The position numbers and the translations under genes are program-made. This document shows positions 1 through 8,257 of a stretch of DNA of 64,000 nucleotides, piece by piece. Origin of the DNA: Caulobacter mirabilis (GTDB lineage: Bacteria; Pseudomonadota; Alphaproteobacteria; Caulobacterales; Caulobacteraceae); assembly GCF_002749615.1 (NCBI RefSeq), contig NZ_CP024201.1, forward strand, positions 4,135,001 to 4,199,000, written 5' to 3'. The notes beneath the pieces were generated by a model, which saw only the letters and a program-made list of their open reading frames with translations, had not been told where the DNA came from and did no database searches. Each line of letters starts with the position of its first letter. The first letter of the stretch is position 1.

Positions 1-198
1 CCCCGGATCAGCCTCTCGGTCCGGCGCACGGCCACGGCGACGCGCCCGCTCGGCCGGCGGGAGCTGAAGCCGTTTGCCGATCCGAGGGACGGCGCCCCAG
101 CGGCGGAGCTGAACTTCAAGTTCTATCGCCAGGCGACGAACAAGGTGGTCTGCCTGTCGGACGAAGCGGCGGCGTTTCTCGACGGCCACTTCATCTAG
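1..198 (+). CDS. C-terminal end of an unidentified protein (partial)
   Basis: The frame is open from the first base of the window to a TAG at 196-198, giving 65 residues. The tail contains Phe-Lys-Phe-Tyr and a single Cys and ends in GHFI. The start lies outside the window. It converges on rplS, with a hairpin terminator between them. I do not recognise a family. Composition is like its neighbours, so I treat it as a real gene end, but the evidence is only an open frame and a sensible place to stop. Confidence 0.5.
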   Translation, partial: PRISLSVRRTATATRPLGRRELKPFADPRDGAPAAELNFKFYRQATNKVVCLSDEAAAFLDGHFI

Positions 199-230
199 CG
201 GGGAGCGGCCCTGCGCCGCCGCCCCGAACG

Positions 231-259
231 AAAAGCCCCGGACGTCGCCGTCCGGGGCT
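231..259 (-). terminator. Rho-independent terminator of rplS
   Basis: An 11-bp perfect stem (AGCCCCGGACG at 234-244, CGTCCGGGGCT at 249-259) has a 4-base loop. On the minus strand it is followed by four T (AAAA at 231-234), 30 bases after the rplS stop codon. It may also stop the incoming plus-strand gene. Confidence 0.85.
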
Positions 260-289
260 CGATCGTTCAGCAGAAGCTGCGCGAAGGGC

Positions 290-679
290 TTACGCCTCTT
301 CGGCGGCGTCCTTCTGGATCTGACGCTCGGCGATACGGGCCGACTTACCGCGACGGTCGCGCAGGTAGTACAGCTTGGCGCGACGGACGACGCCGCGACG
401 CTTCACTTCGATCGAGTCGATCATCGGCGACATGATCGGGAAGACCCGCTCGACGCCTTCGCCGAAGCTGATCTTGCGGACCGTGAAATTCTCGTGGAGG
501 CCCGAGCCGGAACGGGCGATGCAGACGCCTTCGTACGCCTGGACGCGCTCGCGCTCACCTTCCTTGATCTTGACGTTGACGCGGACGGTGTCGCCCGGCT
601 GGAAGTTCGGGGTCGAGCGGATCGCCTGCAGACGGGCGGTTTCTTCCTGCTCGAGTTCGGCGATGATGTTCTTGGCCAT
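290..679 (-). CDS. rplS: 50S ribosomal protein L19
   Basis: L19 sits at the 30S-50S interface of the ribosome. The 129-residue product has the family pattern: an N-terminal helix beginning [12 protein letters not shown], the [20 protein letters not shown] beta region, GVERVFP, and the basic C-terminal RRGKSARI segment. Length is normal for alphaproteobacteria, with a slightly acidic tail. It lies 26 bases downstream of trmD, as in the standard trmD-rplS pair, and has its own terminator behind it, so it is probably the last gene of a trmD-rplS transcript. Confidence 0.98.
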   Translation of the reverse strand: MAKNIIAELEQEETARLQAIRSTPNFQPGDTVRVNVKIKEGERERVQAYEGVCIARSGSGLHENFTVRKISFGEGVERVFPIMSPMIDSIEVKRRGVVRRAKLYYLRDRRGKSARIAERQIQKDAAEEA

Positions 680-705
680 CGTCGTGTCCTTTCTGTCGTC
701 GGGCT

Positions 706-1416
706 TTATCTGCCCTTTGGTTGTCGGTTGGCGAGGTGACGGTCCCAGAGGTCGGGCCGCCGCTCGCGGGTCGTCTCTTCACGCATCTGCCGGCGCCACT
801 TGGCGACCTTTCCATGGTCGCCGGACACCAGCACCTCGGGGATGTCGAGCCCTTCGAACGTCCGCGGTCGCGTGTACTGCGGATGCTCAAGGAGACCGTC
901 CTCGAAGCTTTCTTCACTCAGCGACTCCGGCTGGCCGAGCACTCCCGGAACCAGACGGACGCACGCCTCGATCGCCACCATCGCCGCCGCCTCGCCACCG
1001 GCCAGGACCGCGTCTCCGACGGAGACCTCCTCGAACCCCCGGGCGTCGAGCACCCGCTGGTCCACCCCCTCGAACCGGCCGCAGAGGACGATGATCCCCG
1101 GCGCCTCGGCCCATTGTTTCACACGCGCCTGGGTCAGGGGCCTGCCCCGCGCGCTCATGTACAAAAGCGGCCGTCCCGCGAGGTCGACGCTGTCGAGCGC
1201 CGCCGCGATTACGTCCGCCTTCATCACCTGTCCCGGACCGCCACCCGCGGGGGTGTCGTCGAGGAAGCCGCGCTTATCCTTGGAAAAGCCGCGAATGTCC
1301 ACTGTTTCCAATCGCCACAGGTCCTGCTCGCGCCAGGCCGTGCCGATCAGCGAAACGCCGAGCGGGCCCGGAAAGGCCTCGGGAAACATGGTCAGGACGG
1401 TGGCGGTGAACGGCAT
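706..1416 (-). CDS. trmD: tRNA (guanine-N1)-methyltransferase TrmD
   Basis: TrmD methylates N1 of G37 in tRNAs with a G at 36, using S-adenosylmethionine, and so prevents +1 frameshifting. The 236-residue protein shows the SPOUT-knot motifs: [10 protein letters not shown] at 53-62, [11 protein letters not shown] at 111-121, [11 protein letters not shown] at 132-142 and HPQYTRP in the C-terminal half. It is followed by rplS. Its usual upstream neighbour rimM lies about 5.8 kb away, so here trmD must have its own promoter, probably within or near the repeat-rich gap at 1417-1611. Confidence 0.98.
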   Translation of the reverse strand: MPFTATVLTMFPEAFPGPLGVSLIGTAWREQDLWRLETVDIRGFSKDKRGFLDDTPAGGGPGQVMKADVIAAALDSVDLAGRPLLYMSARGRPLTQARVKQWAEAPGIIVLCGRFEGVDQRVLDARGFEEVSVGDAVLAGGEAAAMVAIEACVRLVPGVLGQPESLSEESFEDGLLEHPQYTRPRTFEGLDIPEVLVSGDHGKVAKWRRQMREETTRERRPDLWDRHLANRQPKGR

Positions 1417-1463
1417 GGGCGCGATCTAGCAGGCGGGGTCCTCGCGGTCGAATCCGTGGCCAG

Positions 1464-1606
1464 GGTCCTCCCCTCTGGGGGAGGCGGCTCGCCGCAGGCG
1501 AGACGGAGGGGGCCAGCAGCACCTGCAGCGCCTCAGAACTCCGCTCCCAGCCGCTCCAGACCCCCTCAGTCGGCTGCGCCGACAGCTCCCCCAGAGGGGA
1601 GCAACC
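1464..1606. repeat. Palindromic intergenic repeat (REP/MITE-like)
   Basis: Two perfect inverted copies of a 16-mer, CTCCCCTCTGGGGGAG at 1468-1483 and its complement at 1586-1601, each continue inward into a second hairpin (GGCTCGCCGCAGGCGAG near 1485-1501 and TCGGCTGCGCCGA near 1570-1582) and a run of G or C. The whole 140-bp unit can fold as a long palindrome. Elements of this type are common between genes in Caulobacterales-like genomes. It fills nearly all of the gap between trmD and the next gene. No coding potential is apparent. Confidence 0.75.
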
Positions 1607-1611
1607 GGGGG

Positions 1612-2001
1612 TCATTTCGCCGGCGACATCTCCAGGTGCAGTTCCTCGGCGAAGTCGGGATAGGGCGGGGCCGGATAGTCCAGCCGCGCCAGGCGGTCGG
1701 CGACGCACTGGGCGACCGGGTTGTCGGTGGTCTGGCGCACGGCGTCGAGCTTGCCGCCCTTGAAGCTGAGGATGACGGAGAAGTTCGGCCGCCCGGCCGG
1801 CGTGGCGCCCTGCCCGCAGGCGTCGAAGATCCCCCGGACCGACTTGCCCAGCACGGGCTGGAGGATCGTCTCGCGATAGCGGGTCGCGGCGGGGTCGTCC
1901 TCGTACTTCTCCGCCCGGACCCGGGCCTCGGCGTAGGCCAGCGCGGTGTCGGGCGCGGCGGCGAACATCAGCGAGGCGGCGGCGAGGCTGGTCAGGATCA
2001 A
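1612..2001 (-). CDS. Small secreted protein of unknown function
   Basis: The product has 129 residues. Its hydrophobic N-terminus (MILTSLAAASLMFAAAPDTA) looks like a Sec signal peptide, so it is probably periplasmic. The mature part has two Cys and a stretch (FSVILSFKGGKL ... VAQCVADRLARLDYPAPP) reminiscent of small energy-transducer-like or TonB C-terminal-like domains in which a conserved Cys precedes an amphipathic helix. That resemblance is weak and I give no function. It is divergent from tesB, with 95 bases between start codons that must hold both promoters. Confidence 0.7.
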   Translation of the reverse strand: MILTSLAAASLMFAAAPDTALAYAEARVRAEKYEDDPAATRYRETILQPVLGKSVRGIFDACGQGATPAGRPNFSVILSFKGGKLDAVRQTTDNPVAQCVADRLARLDYPAPPYPDFAEELHLEMSPAK

Positions 2002-2096
2002 GGCTGTGTCTCCAAGGCTGCGGCAAACTGCGCAGCGTTCGATGGCGACAGCAAGGCCGCTTGCCCGCCCCGGCCGCCGGTCTTAATGGCGTTCAC

Positions 2097-2948
2097 ATGG
2101 AAGAGAGCGAAAACCTGATCGAGACCCTGGCCCTCGAGCCGATCGAGCTGAACCTGTTCCGCGGGGTGTCGCCCAACGAGGGCTTCCCGCGCATCTTCGG
2201 CGGACTGGTCATCGCCCAGGCGCTGCTGGCGGCCTACGAGACGGTCGAGGATCGCATCTGCCATTCGCTCCACGCCTACTTCATCCGCCCGGGCGACGTG
2301 ACCAAGCCGGTGCTCTACGAGGTGGACCGCTCGCGCGACGGCGGCACCTTCACCACACGCCGGGTGATCGCGGTCCAGAACGGCAAGCAGATCTTCAACC
2401 TGGCCGCCTCGTTCCAGGTCGCCGAGGACGGGCTGGACTACCAGTCGCCGATGCCGGCGCATCCCGATCCCGAGACCGTGGCCACCGAGATGGAACAGGC
2501 CCTGGCCAGCAACAAGGACGTGCCGGCCCAGGTCATCGAGCACATGAAGCGCCGCCCGGTCGAGGTGCGCTGGCCCGACCCGCAGGACATCCTCAAGCCG
2601 GTCCCCAAGGCCCCGCGCAAGCAGGTCTGGATGCGGGCCAAGGCCCCAATCGGCGACTCGATCAAGCTGCAGCAGGCCTGCCTGGCCTACGCCTCGGACA
2701 TGGCCTTCATGGAGACCGCGCTGCGCGTCCACGGCCTGACCTGGCGGACGCCGGGCCTGCAGTCGGCCAGCCTGGACCATGCCATGTGGTTCCACCGCCC
2801 CTGCGACTTCAACGACTGGGTGCTGTTCGACCAGGACTGCCCCTCGACATCGCAGGGCCGGGGCTTCATCCGGGGCGAGATGTACACCCGCGACGGCCGG
2901 CTGGCGGCCTCGGTCGCCCAGGAATGCCTGATGCGGGTGAAGACCTAG
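2097..2948 (+). CDS. tesB: Acyl-CoA thioesterase II (TesB family)
   Basis: This is a double-hotdog thioesterase that hydrolyses medium and long acyl-CoA to free acid and CoA in the cytoplasm. The 283-residue product has the first hotdog with GLVIAQAL and HSLHAYFIRPGD, and the second with SLDHAMWFH and the conserved end GRGFIRGEMYTRDGRLAASV. I chose the ATG at 2097 rather than the in-frame ATG at 2061, because MEESENLIETL matches family N-termini and the longer form would add a Pro/Ala-rich stretch. An AraC-type regulator follows only 15 bases later and may share its transcript. Confidence 0.93.
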   Translation: MEESENLIETLALEPIELNLFRGVSPNEGFPRIFGGLVIAQALLAAYETVEDRICHSLHAYFIRPGDVTKPVLYEVDRSRDGGTFTTRRVIAVQNGKQIFNLAASFQVAEDGLDYQSPMPAHPDPETVATEMEQALASNKDVPAQVIEHMKRRPVEVRWPDPQDILKPVPKAPRKQVWMRAKAPIGDSIKLQQACLAYASDMAFMETALRVHGLTWRTPGLQSASLDHAMWFHRPCDFNDWVLFDQDCPSTSQGRGFIRGEMYTRDGRLAASVAQECLMRVKT

Positions 2949-2963
2949 GGCGGAGGATCATCC

Positions 2964-3719
2964 ATGCCGGCGCCGTTCTCCTCGATCCGGCTGGCCCGCT
3001 ACGCGCCCGCGAGCCGCATGGCCGCGCACCACCATGACGAGGCCAGCCTCTGCCTGGTGCTGTCGGGCGACTACGAGGAGACGATCCGCGGCCGCGCCGC
3101 CGATCACGGCGCCGGCGCGCTGCTCTACTGCCCGTCGGGCGAGCCGCACGCCCAGCGCTTCGGCAAGCGCGGCGCGGTGAAGCTGCTGTTCCGGCCGACG
3201 GCGGCGACTCTCGACCATCTGGCCGAGCATGTGGCGCTGCGCGAAGCGCCGTCGCTGCGGTCGGCCCGGATCGGCGACCTGGGCCGGCGAATGGCCTTCG
3301 AGCTGGCGCTCGACGACCCGTTCTCGGCCGCGGCCATCGACGGCCTCTCGCACGAGCTGCTGGCCCTGTTCGGGCGAGGCGCCCGCGACACGGCCTCGGG
3401 ACCCGAGCCCTGGCTCCGCGCGGCGCGCGACTACATCGAAGCCCATGCCGACCGACCGGTCAGCCTGGACGACGTCGCCCGAGCGGCCGGACGCCCGGCC
3501 GCACAGCTGTCGCGAGCCTTCCGGCGGACCTTCGGACGATCGGTCGGCGAGCATCAGCGACAACTCCGATTGGCGCGCGCGGCCGATCTGCTCGCCCATA
3601 CGCGGACCCCCCTGAGCGAAGTGGCGCAGATCTGCGGCTTCTGCGACCAGGCTCACCTCAACCGCGCGTTCAAGGCCGAGACCGGCGTCACGCCCGCCGC
3701 CTATCGCCGCCTCTCCTAG
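2964..3719 (+). CDS. AraC family transcriptional regulator
   Basis: The protein has 251 residues. The N-terminal part looks like a cupin sensor: a His cluster (AAHHHDEASLCLVLSGDYE, about 20-40) followed by a glycine turn and PSGEPHAQRF. The C-terminal 85 residues carry the two helix-turn-helix units of the AraC family (SLDDVARAAGRPAAQLSRAF, then LSEVAQICGFCDQAHLNRAF and the GVTPAAYRR end). The effector is unknown. It follows tesB by 15 bases and precedes a secreted S41 peptidase, and I see no operator that fixes its target. Confidence 0.9.
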   Translation: MPAPFSSIRLARYAPASRMAAHHHDEASLCLVLSGDYEETIRGRAADHGAGALLYCPSGEPHAQRFGKRGAVKLLFRPTAATLDHLAEHVALREAPSLRSARIGDLGRRMAFELALDDPFSAAAIDGLSHELLALFGRGARDTASGPEPWLRAARDYIEAHADRPVSLDDVARAAGRPAAQLSRAFRRTFGRSVGEHQRQLRLARAADLLAHTRTPLSEVAQICGFCDQAHLNRAFKAETGVTPAAYRRLS

Positions 3720-3801
3720 ATCCAAAACCGGCCTGGCGGTCCAAGACGCGGCGCCGCGGCGGCGCTTCAATGCTTCCTCTTGGACGTGAGTGAGTGAGCG
3801 C

Positions 3802-5322
3802 ATGAAGACCGGCCGCCCGTTGATCGTCGCCCTGTCGCTGCTGGCGGCGAGCCCGGTTCCGGCCGCCGAGTCGAGCCACACGGCCTGGCGCGCCGATCTC
3901 GACCAGCTGGAAGCCGCGCTCGAGGCCTCCTACGCCAACCTGGCCTGGGCGGCCTCGCCGGAAAGCGGCGTCAACCTGCCCGCGGCCGACCGGCGGGCCC
4001 GGGCGGCGTTGGACGCCGCCACGACCGAGGACGAGGCCCGGGCGGCCTTGCGCGCCTTCGCGGCGAGTTTCCGGGACGGGCACGTCTCGGAGCTGCCGAC
4101 GCTGTCGCCCGCCGCACCGCCCCCCGAGCCCGAACCGGAGACCGCCGCCCTCGACCCCGCCGATCCGGGCAGCGGTTGCGCGGCGCTGGGATTCGCCGCC
4201 ACGGCGCCGATCGCCTTCTCCCTGCCGTTCGAAAGCCTGCCGGGTTTCAAGCTCGCCGGCGACGGGCTGAGCACGCCGTTCCGCGCGGGCGAGATCGTCG
4301 CGCCCGACGGCCGGAGAATCGGGGTGGTCCGGATCCAGAATTTCCGCCCCGCGCCCTTCCCGGACGTCTGCCGGCGCGCCTGGGCCGACCTCACGGCGGC
4401 GGGCAAGCCCATCACGGTCGGAAACCTGCGCACCGGCGCCCGCGACGCCTGGCTCGCCGCCCTGGCCGAGCAGCTTCGGCAGTTCCGGACGGACGGCGTG
4501 CAGAGCGTCATCGTCGACGTCGGCGGCAACAGCGGCGGCAACGACAGCGGCGACTGGATGGCCAGGCTGTTCACCGACAGGCCGGTCGCGTCGGCGCGCC
4601 TGCTGATGGTCGCCGGCCCGCAGGCTTCGACCTACCTCGACGAGGAGACCGACGCGCTCGACGAAGCGCTGAAGGCCGCATCCGCCCCGGAAACGAAGGT
4701 TGCGCTGCGCCGGGCTCTGGACGCGGTCTCCGCCAGCCGCAAGGCCCTGGCGAAACCGACCTGCGACCTGTCCTGGGTCTGGCGCGAACAACGCCCCTGG
4801 CGGCCGGAGGCCTGCAACAGGCTGGTCGGGGTGGGCTTCGCGGGCGGTCAGCTCAGCGACGCTCCGCCCGGAACGTTCGCCGATCGGGCGGCGGCCGGGG
4901 CGCTGTCCAGCGTCACCACGGTCGATCGCTGGCGCGGCGCCTGGACCGGCCCGGTCTACGTCCTCACCAACGGCAAGACCTACTCCTCCGCCGAGATGTT
5001 CGCCGCCGTCATGCGGGACAACGGCGTGGCGAAGACGATCGGAGACCGCACCGGCGGGGCCGGCTGCGGCTTCATGACCGACGAGACGCCGGTGACCCTG
5101 GCGGCGACGCGGCTGCGGTTCCGCATGCCCGACTGCGCCCGGCTGCGGGCCGACGGAACGGATGAGGTCGCCGGCGTCCGCCCCGACCTCCCCCTGCCGC
5201 CGCGCGAGGGCGAGTCGGAACGGGCGCGCGCCATGCGCGCCCTGCGGGCGGTCAGCGCCGATCTCGCCGCCGCGCCGTCTAGCCCCGCGGCCGGTCACGC
5301 CCGACCAGCAGCCAGGCGCTGA
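3802..5322 (+). CDS. Secreted S41-family (tail-specific protease-like) peptidase
   Basis: The product has 506 residues from the ATG at 3802; a GTG at 3790 is also possible. The ATG gives a clean Sec signal peptide (MKTGRPLIVALSLLAASPVPAA). The C-terminal half has the S41 core: IVDVGGNSGGN, then TNGKTYSSAEMFAAVMRDNG with the candidate nucleophile at Ser395/396, then IGDRTGGAGCGF. The Lys that follows the Ser in CtpA-type enzymes is not in the usual place, so a tricorn-like variant is likely. No PDZ domain is evident. Its last 44 bases overlap the end of the convergent MFS gene. Confidence 0.85.
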   Translation: MKTGRPLIVALSLLAASPVPAAESSHTAWRADLDQLEAALEASYANLAWAASPESGVNLPAADRRARAALDAATTEDEARAALRAFAASFRDGHVSELPTLSPAAPPPEPEPETAALDPADPGSGCAALGFAATAPIAFSLPFESLPGFKLAGDGLSTPFRAGEIVAPDGRRIGVVRIQNFRPAPFPDVCRRAWADLTAAGKPITVGNLRTGARDAWLAALAEQLRQFRTDGVQSVIVDVGGNSGGNDSGDWMARLFTDRPVASARLLMVAGPQASTYLDEETDALDEALKAASAPETKVALRRALDAVSASRKALAKPTCDLSWVWREQRPWRPEACNRLVGVGFAGGQLSDAPPGTFADRAAAGALSSVTTVDRWRGAWTGPVYVLTNGKTYSSAEMFAAVMRDNGVAKTIGDRTGGAGCGFMTDETPVTLAATRLRFRMPDCARLRADGTDEVAGVRPDLPLPPREGESERARAMRALRAVSADLAAAPSSPAAGHARPAARR

Positions 5323-6712
5323 GCCCGGCGAGCACCGCGGCGACCGCGCCGACAATGACCGCGATCCGGAACCCCGCGGCCAGCGCCTCGCCGCTCGCGG
5401 CCAGGACCACGCCCAGCAGGGCGGTCGCGACCAGGCCGCCGGTGCGGGCCGCGGCGCTGTTGAAACCGGAAGCGGCCCCCGCGTGGGCTTCGTCGACCGA
5501 CGACAGCACTGCGTTGGTGAGCGGGGCGGCGGCGCAGGCCATGCCCACCGCCACCAGCAGCACGCCGGGCAAGACGCTGGTCCAGTAGCTGGCGGCCGGC
5601 CCCATCCAGAGCATGGCCAGGAAGCCCGCGCCCACGATCAGCGGCCCGATGGTCAGCAGGCCCCGCGAGCCGAGGCGTCCAGCCAACCCGCCCATCAGCG
5701 GCGAGGCGGCGGCCATGACCAGCGGAAACGGCAGCAGCGCCGCCCCCGCGGCGGTCCCGCTGTAGCCGCCGGCCTGCATCAGCATGTAGGGAACCAGCAG
5801 GAACACCCCGCTCAGCGCCCCGTACAGCAGCACCGTCAGCACGGTCAGGCCGACGAAGCCGCGCGAGCCGAACAGCGCCAGCGGCATCATCGCCCGCTCG
5901 CCGCGTCGCTGTTCCACGACAAGGAAGGCTCCGGCTGTGACGAGTCCGGCGATCATCGCGGCGACCGCAGGAAGGGTCCAGCCGCCGGGGCCGGTCCCGA
6001 TGGTCAGTCCCCAGGTCAGAGCGCCGAGCGACAGGGTGGCCAGGACGCCGCCGGCCCAGTCCAGGGGCTGCCGGCCGTCGGGGCGGGGCTCGTGCACATA
6101 GGCGAGCGCCAGGCCGATCGCGCCCGCCGCCAGCGGCAGGTTGATCAGGAAGATCGCCCGCCAGCCGACCGTGTCGATCAGCCAGCCGCCGAGCACGGGC
6201 CCGATCGCGCCGGCCACCGCGCCCATCGCCGCCCAGACGCCGATCGCGCGGCCCCGCGCTTCGCCAGTGAAGGACTCGCCCAGGATGGCCAGGCTGTTGG
6301 GCAACAACAGCGCCGCGCCCAACCCCTGCAGCGCCCGCCCCGCCAGCAGCCATTCCAGGCTCGGCGCCCAGGCGCAGACGATCGAGGCGACGGCGAAGAT
6401 CGTGGTCCCGACCGTCAGCACCGTGCGCCGCCCGAACCGGTCGCCCGCCGCCCCGCCGAGCAACAGCAGCGCGCTCAGCGGCAACAGGTAGGCGTTGATC
6501 ACCCACTGCAGGTCCTCGGCCCGGGCGTGGAAGTCGGCGGCGATCGCCGGCAGGCCGACGTTGACCACCGAGCCATCCACGAAGGCCAGGCTGGAGGCGA
6601 GGATGGTGGCGGCCAGGATCATCGCCGCATGGACGGGCGGGACAGGCCGGGCGGCCGGCCGCGCCGCCTGGGCGGAGGCGGCGTCGCAGGAGGCGTGAAT
6701 GGCCTGGCTCAT
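5279..6712 (-). CDS. MFS drug/solute exporter, DHA2 (EmrB/QacA-like) family
   Basis: An integral inner-membrane proton antiporter of 477 residues, long enough for the 14-helix DHA2 topology. It shows motif A in the loop after the second helix (LLLGGAAGDRFGRRTVL), GVWAAMGAVAGAIGPVLGGW (motif C-like) and the DHA2-typical GWRAIFLINLP. Substrate cannot be read from sequence. The gene stands alone, and the nearest regulator is the AraC gene on the other strand. Its 3' end overlaps the convergent peptidase gene by 44 bases. Confidence 0.92.
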   Translation of the reverse strand: MSQAIHASCDAASAQAARPAARPVPPVHAAMILAATILASSLAFVDGSVVNVGLPAIAADFHARAEDLQWVINAYLLPLSALLLLGGAAGDRFGRRTVLTVGTTIFAVASIVCAWAPSLEWLLAGRALQGLGAALLLPNSLAILGESFTGEARGRAIGVWAAMGAVAGAIGPVLGGWLIDTVGWRAIFLINLPLAAGAIGLALAYVHEPRPDGRQPLDWAGGVLATLSLGALTWGLTIGTGPGGWTLPAVAAMIAGLVTAGAFLVVEQRRGERAMMPLALFGSRGFVGLTVLTVLLYGALSGVFLLVPYMLMQAGGYSGTAAGAALLPFPLVMAAASPLMGGLAGRLGSRGLLTIGPLIVGAGFLAMLWMGPAASYWTSVLPGVLLVAVGMACAAAPLTNAVLSSVDEAHAGAASGFNSAAARTGGLVATALLGVVLAASGEALAAGFRIAVIVGAVAAVLAGLSAWLLVGRDRPRG

Positions 6713-6763
6713 CGGAGGGTCTCCGCTGTCGCCGCCAGCCTACGCACGGCGCGGCCCCCGACG

Positions 6764-7138
6764 CTATGGATCGATGCGGATGCTCACGCGGTCGGGATAG
6801 AAGGCCAGGCAGTCCTTGATGGCCGCGACCGCCGGATAGGGCGTCTCATAGGTCCAGACCGCGTTCTCACCCGGGGCTCCGGCCGGCAGCAGGCTGAAGT
6901 AGCTGCAGTCGCCCTTGTACGGGCAGTAGGTCTCATGGTCCGTCCGCTCCAGCAGCTCCATCCGCACATCGGCGCGCGGGACGTACTGAACCGCGGGATA
7001 GGCGGCCTCCTGAAGCGTCAGCGCCGCCCGGGTGTCGACGATCACCTGGTCACCCAGGCTGATCACGACCCGGCCGGGCGTCGGCGTGATGGTGATGGGA
7101 TGATCAGGTCCGGGAACCTTGATGGGCTTGTCGGCCAT
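6764..7138 (-). CDS. DUF427 domain protein
   Basis: The product has 124 residues and is cytoplasmic. It carries the DUF427 signature YCPYKGDCSYFSLLP together with RVVISLGDQVIVDTRAAL and the C-terminal AFYPDRVSIRID. The family is widespread and its biochemical function is not established. It lies 53 bases downstream of rimM on the same strand, the place trmD normally occupies, so it may be cotranscribed with ffh-rpsP-rimM. Confidence 0.92.
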   Translation of the reverse strand: MADKPIKVPGPDHPITITPTPGRVVISLGDQVIVDTRAALTLQEAAYPAVQYVPRADVRMELLERTDHETYCPYKGDCSYFSLLPAGAPGENAVWTYETPYPAVAAIKDCLAFYPDRVSIRIDP

Positions 7139-7191
7139 GGCTCTGCTCCGCGCGGCGGTGTGGCAGACATGGGCGCCCGATCGCCGGCGCG

Positions 7192-7704
7192 CTACTCGAT
7201 CTCGTTGGGTCGCACGGCGACGATCAGGCCGTCGGCGATCTTCACCTCGGGCACGGCGTCGCGGGTGAAGGGCAGATACCAGGTCGGCCCGCCCTCTTCC
7301 GGAATGATCTCGAGGATGTCGCCGGCGCCGAAGTCCTGGACGGACTTCACCTTGCCGATCCGCTCACCCTCGGGCGTCACGGCGGCCAGGCCGATCAGGT
7401 CGGCGAGGTAGAACTCGTCCTCGTCCGGCTCGGGCAGGGCCTCGCGCGGGATGAAGAGGCGCAGACCACGCAGGGCGTCGGCCTGTTCCTTGGTCTCGAT
7501 CCCGGAACAGCGGACGACGATGCCGTCCTTGCCCTCGCGAGCCGAGGTGATGGTCAGGGCGGGCGAGCCGTCCTGGCGCTTCAGCTCGCGAAAGCGGGCG
7601 AGCGCCAGGGGCTCTTCCGTGAAGGTGCTGATCCGCACCTCGCCGCGGACGCCAAAGGCGCCCGCGACGCGGCCGACGGCGATGAGACGGTCGTCGGCCG
7701 GCAT
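7192..7704 (-). CDS. rimM: 16S rRNA processing protein RimM
   Basis: RimM helps maturation of the 30S head and binds S19. The 170-residue product has the N-terminal beta-barrel (VGRVAGAFGVRGEVRISTFTE) and the C-terminal PRC-barrel (EFYLADLIGLAAV, GKVKSVQDFGAGDILEI, WYLPFTRDAVPEV). It begins 6 bases after the rpsP stop, so translation in the rpsP-rimM pair is probably linked. trmD does not follow it here. Confidence 0.97.
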   Translation of the reverse strand: MPADDRLIAVGRVAGAFGVRGEVRISTFTEEPLALARFRELKRQDGSPALTITSAREGKDGIVVRCSGIETKEQADALRGLRLFIPREALPEPDEDEFYLADLIGLAAVTPEGERIGKVKSVQDFGAGDILEIIPEEGGPTWYLPFTRDAVPEVKIADGLIVAVRPNEIE

Positions 7705-7710
7705 GCGGTC

Positions 7711-8235
7711 TTAGGCTTGCTCTTCGGCGGCGGCTTCAGCGGCCGGAGCCTCTTCGGCAGCGGCTTCCTCGGCGGCGACTTCAGCAGCCGGGGCTTCCTC
7801 GACCGGAGCGGCCTCGGGTTCCGGAGCCGGAGCAGCGGCGGCGGCGGCAGCGGCGGCTTCAGCCTCGGCCTTGGCGGCGGCGGCGGCTTCGGCGCGGTCG
7901 GTTTCGCGCTGGGCGCGCTCGGCGGCGCGTTCCTCGGCCTTCTTGCCCGGCTTGCCCTTGTTCGGGTTATTGCCCTGCTTCCACTGGCCCACGCCTTCGG
8001 CGGCCAGGAAACGGGCGACGCGGTCGGTCGGCTGGGCGCCCTTGGCGATCCAGGCCTGGATCGACTCGAGCTTCAGCGTGACGCGCGGAGTCGGGCCGTC
8101 CTTGGGCAGCAGCGGGTTGTAGGTGCCGACCTTCTCGATGAAGCGGCCGTCGCGGGGCGAGTGGCTGTCAGCGACGACGATCGAGTAGTAGGGGCGCTTC
8201 TTGGCGCCGCCACGGGCGAGACGGATCTTCAGCAT
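7711..8235 (-). CDS. rpsP: 30S ribosomal protein S16 with long C-terminal tail
   Basis: The first 80-90 residues are canonical S16 ([47 protein letters not shown]). The remaining 80 or so are a low-complexity tail: a basic linker ([20 protein letters not shown]) and then an Ala/Glu/Pro-rich segment. S16 is usually 80-90 residues, and alphaproteobacterial versions often have tails. The tail is likely disordered and solvent exposed. The gene sits 22 bases after ffh. Confidence 0.97.
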   Translation of the reverse strand: MLKIRLARGGAKKRPYYSIVVADSHSPRDGRFIEKVGTYNPLLPKDGPTPRVTLKLESIQAWIAKGAQPTDRVARFLAAEGVGQWKQGNNPNKGKPGKKAEERAAERAQRETDRAEAAAAAKAEAEAAAAAAAAAPAPEPEAAPVEEAPAAEVAAEEAAAEEAPAAEAAAEEQA

Positions 8236-8257
8236 AACGGTAGTCCTCTAGGTCGTT

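Noticed and set aside
1464..1606. Insertion sequence remnant
   Set aside because: No transposase fragment or target-site duplication is visible; a small palindromic repeat explains it better.
5162..7411. Long plus-strand open frame opposite the MFS exporter
   Set aside because: Arg/Gln/Gly-rich nonsense typical of an antisense GC-rich frame; the exporter on the other strand has helices and motifs.
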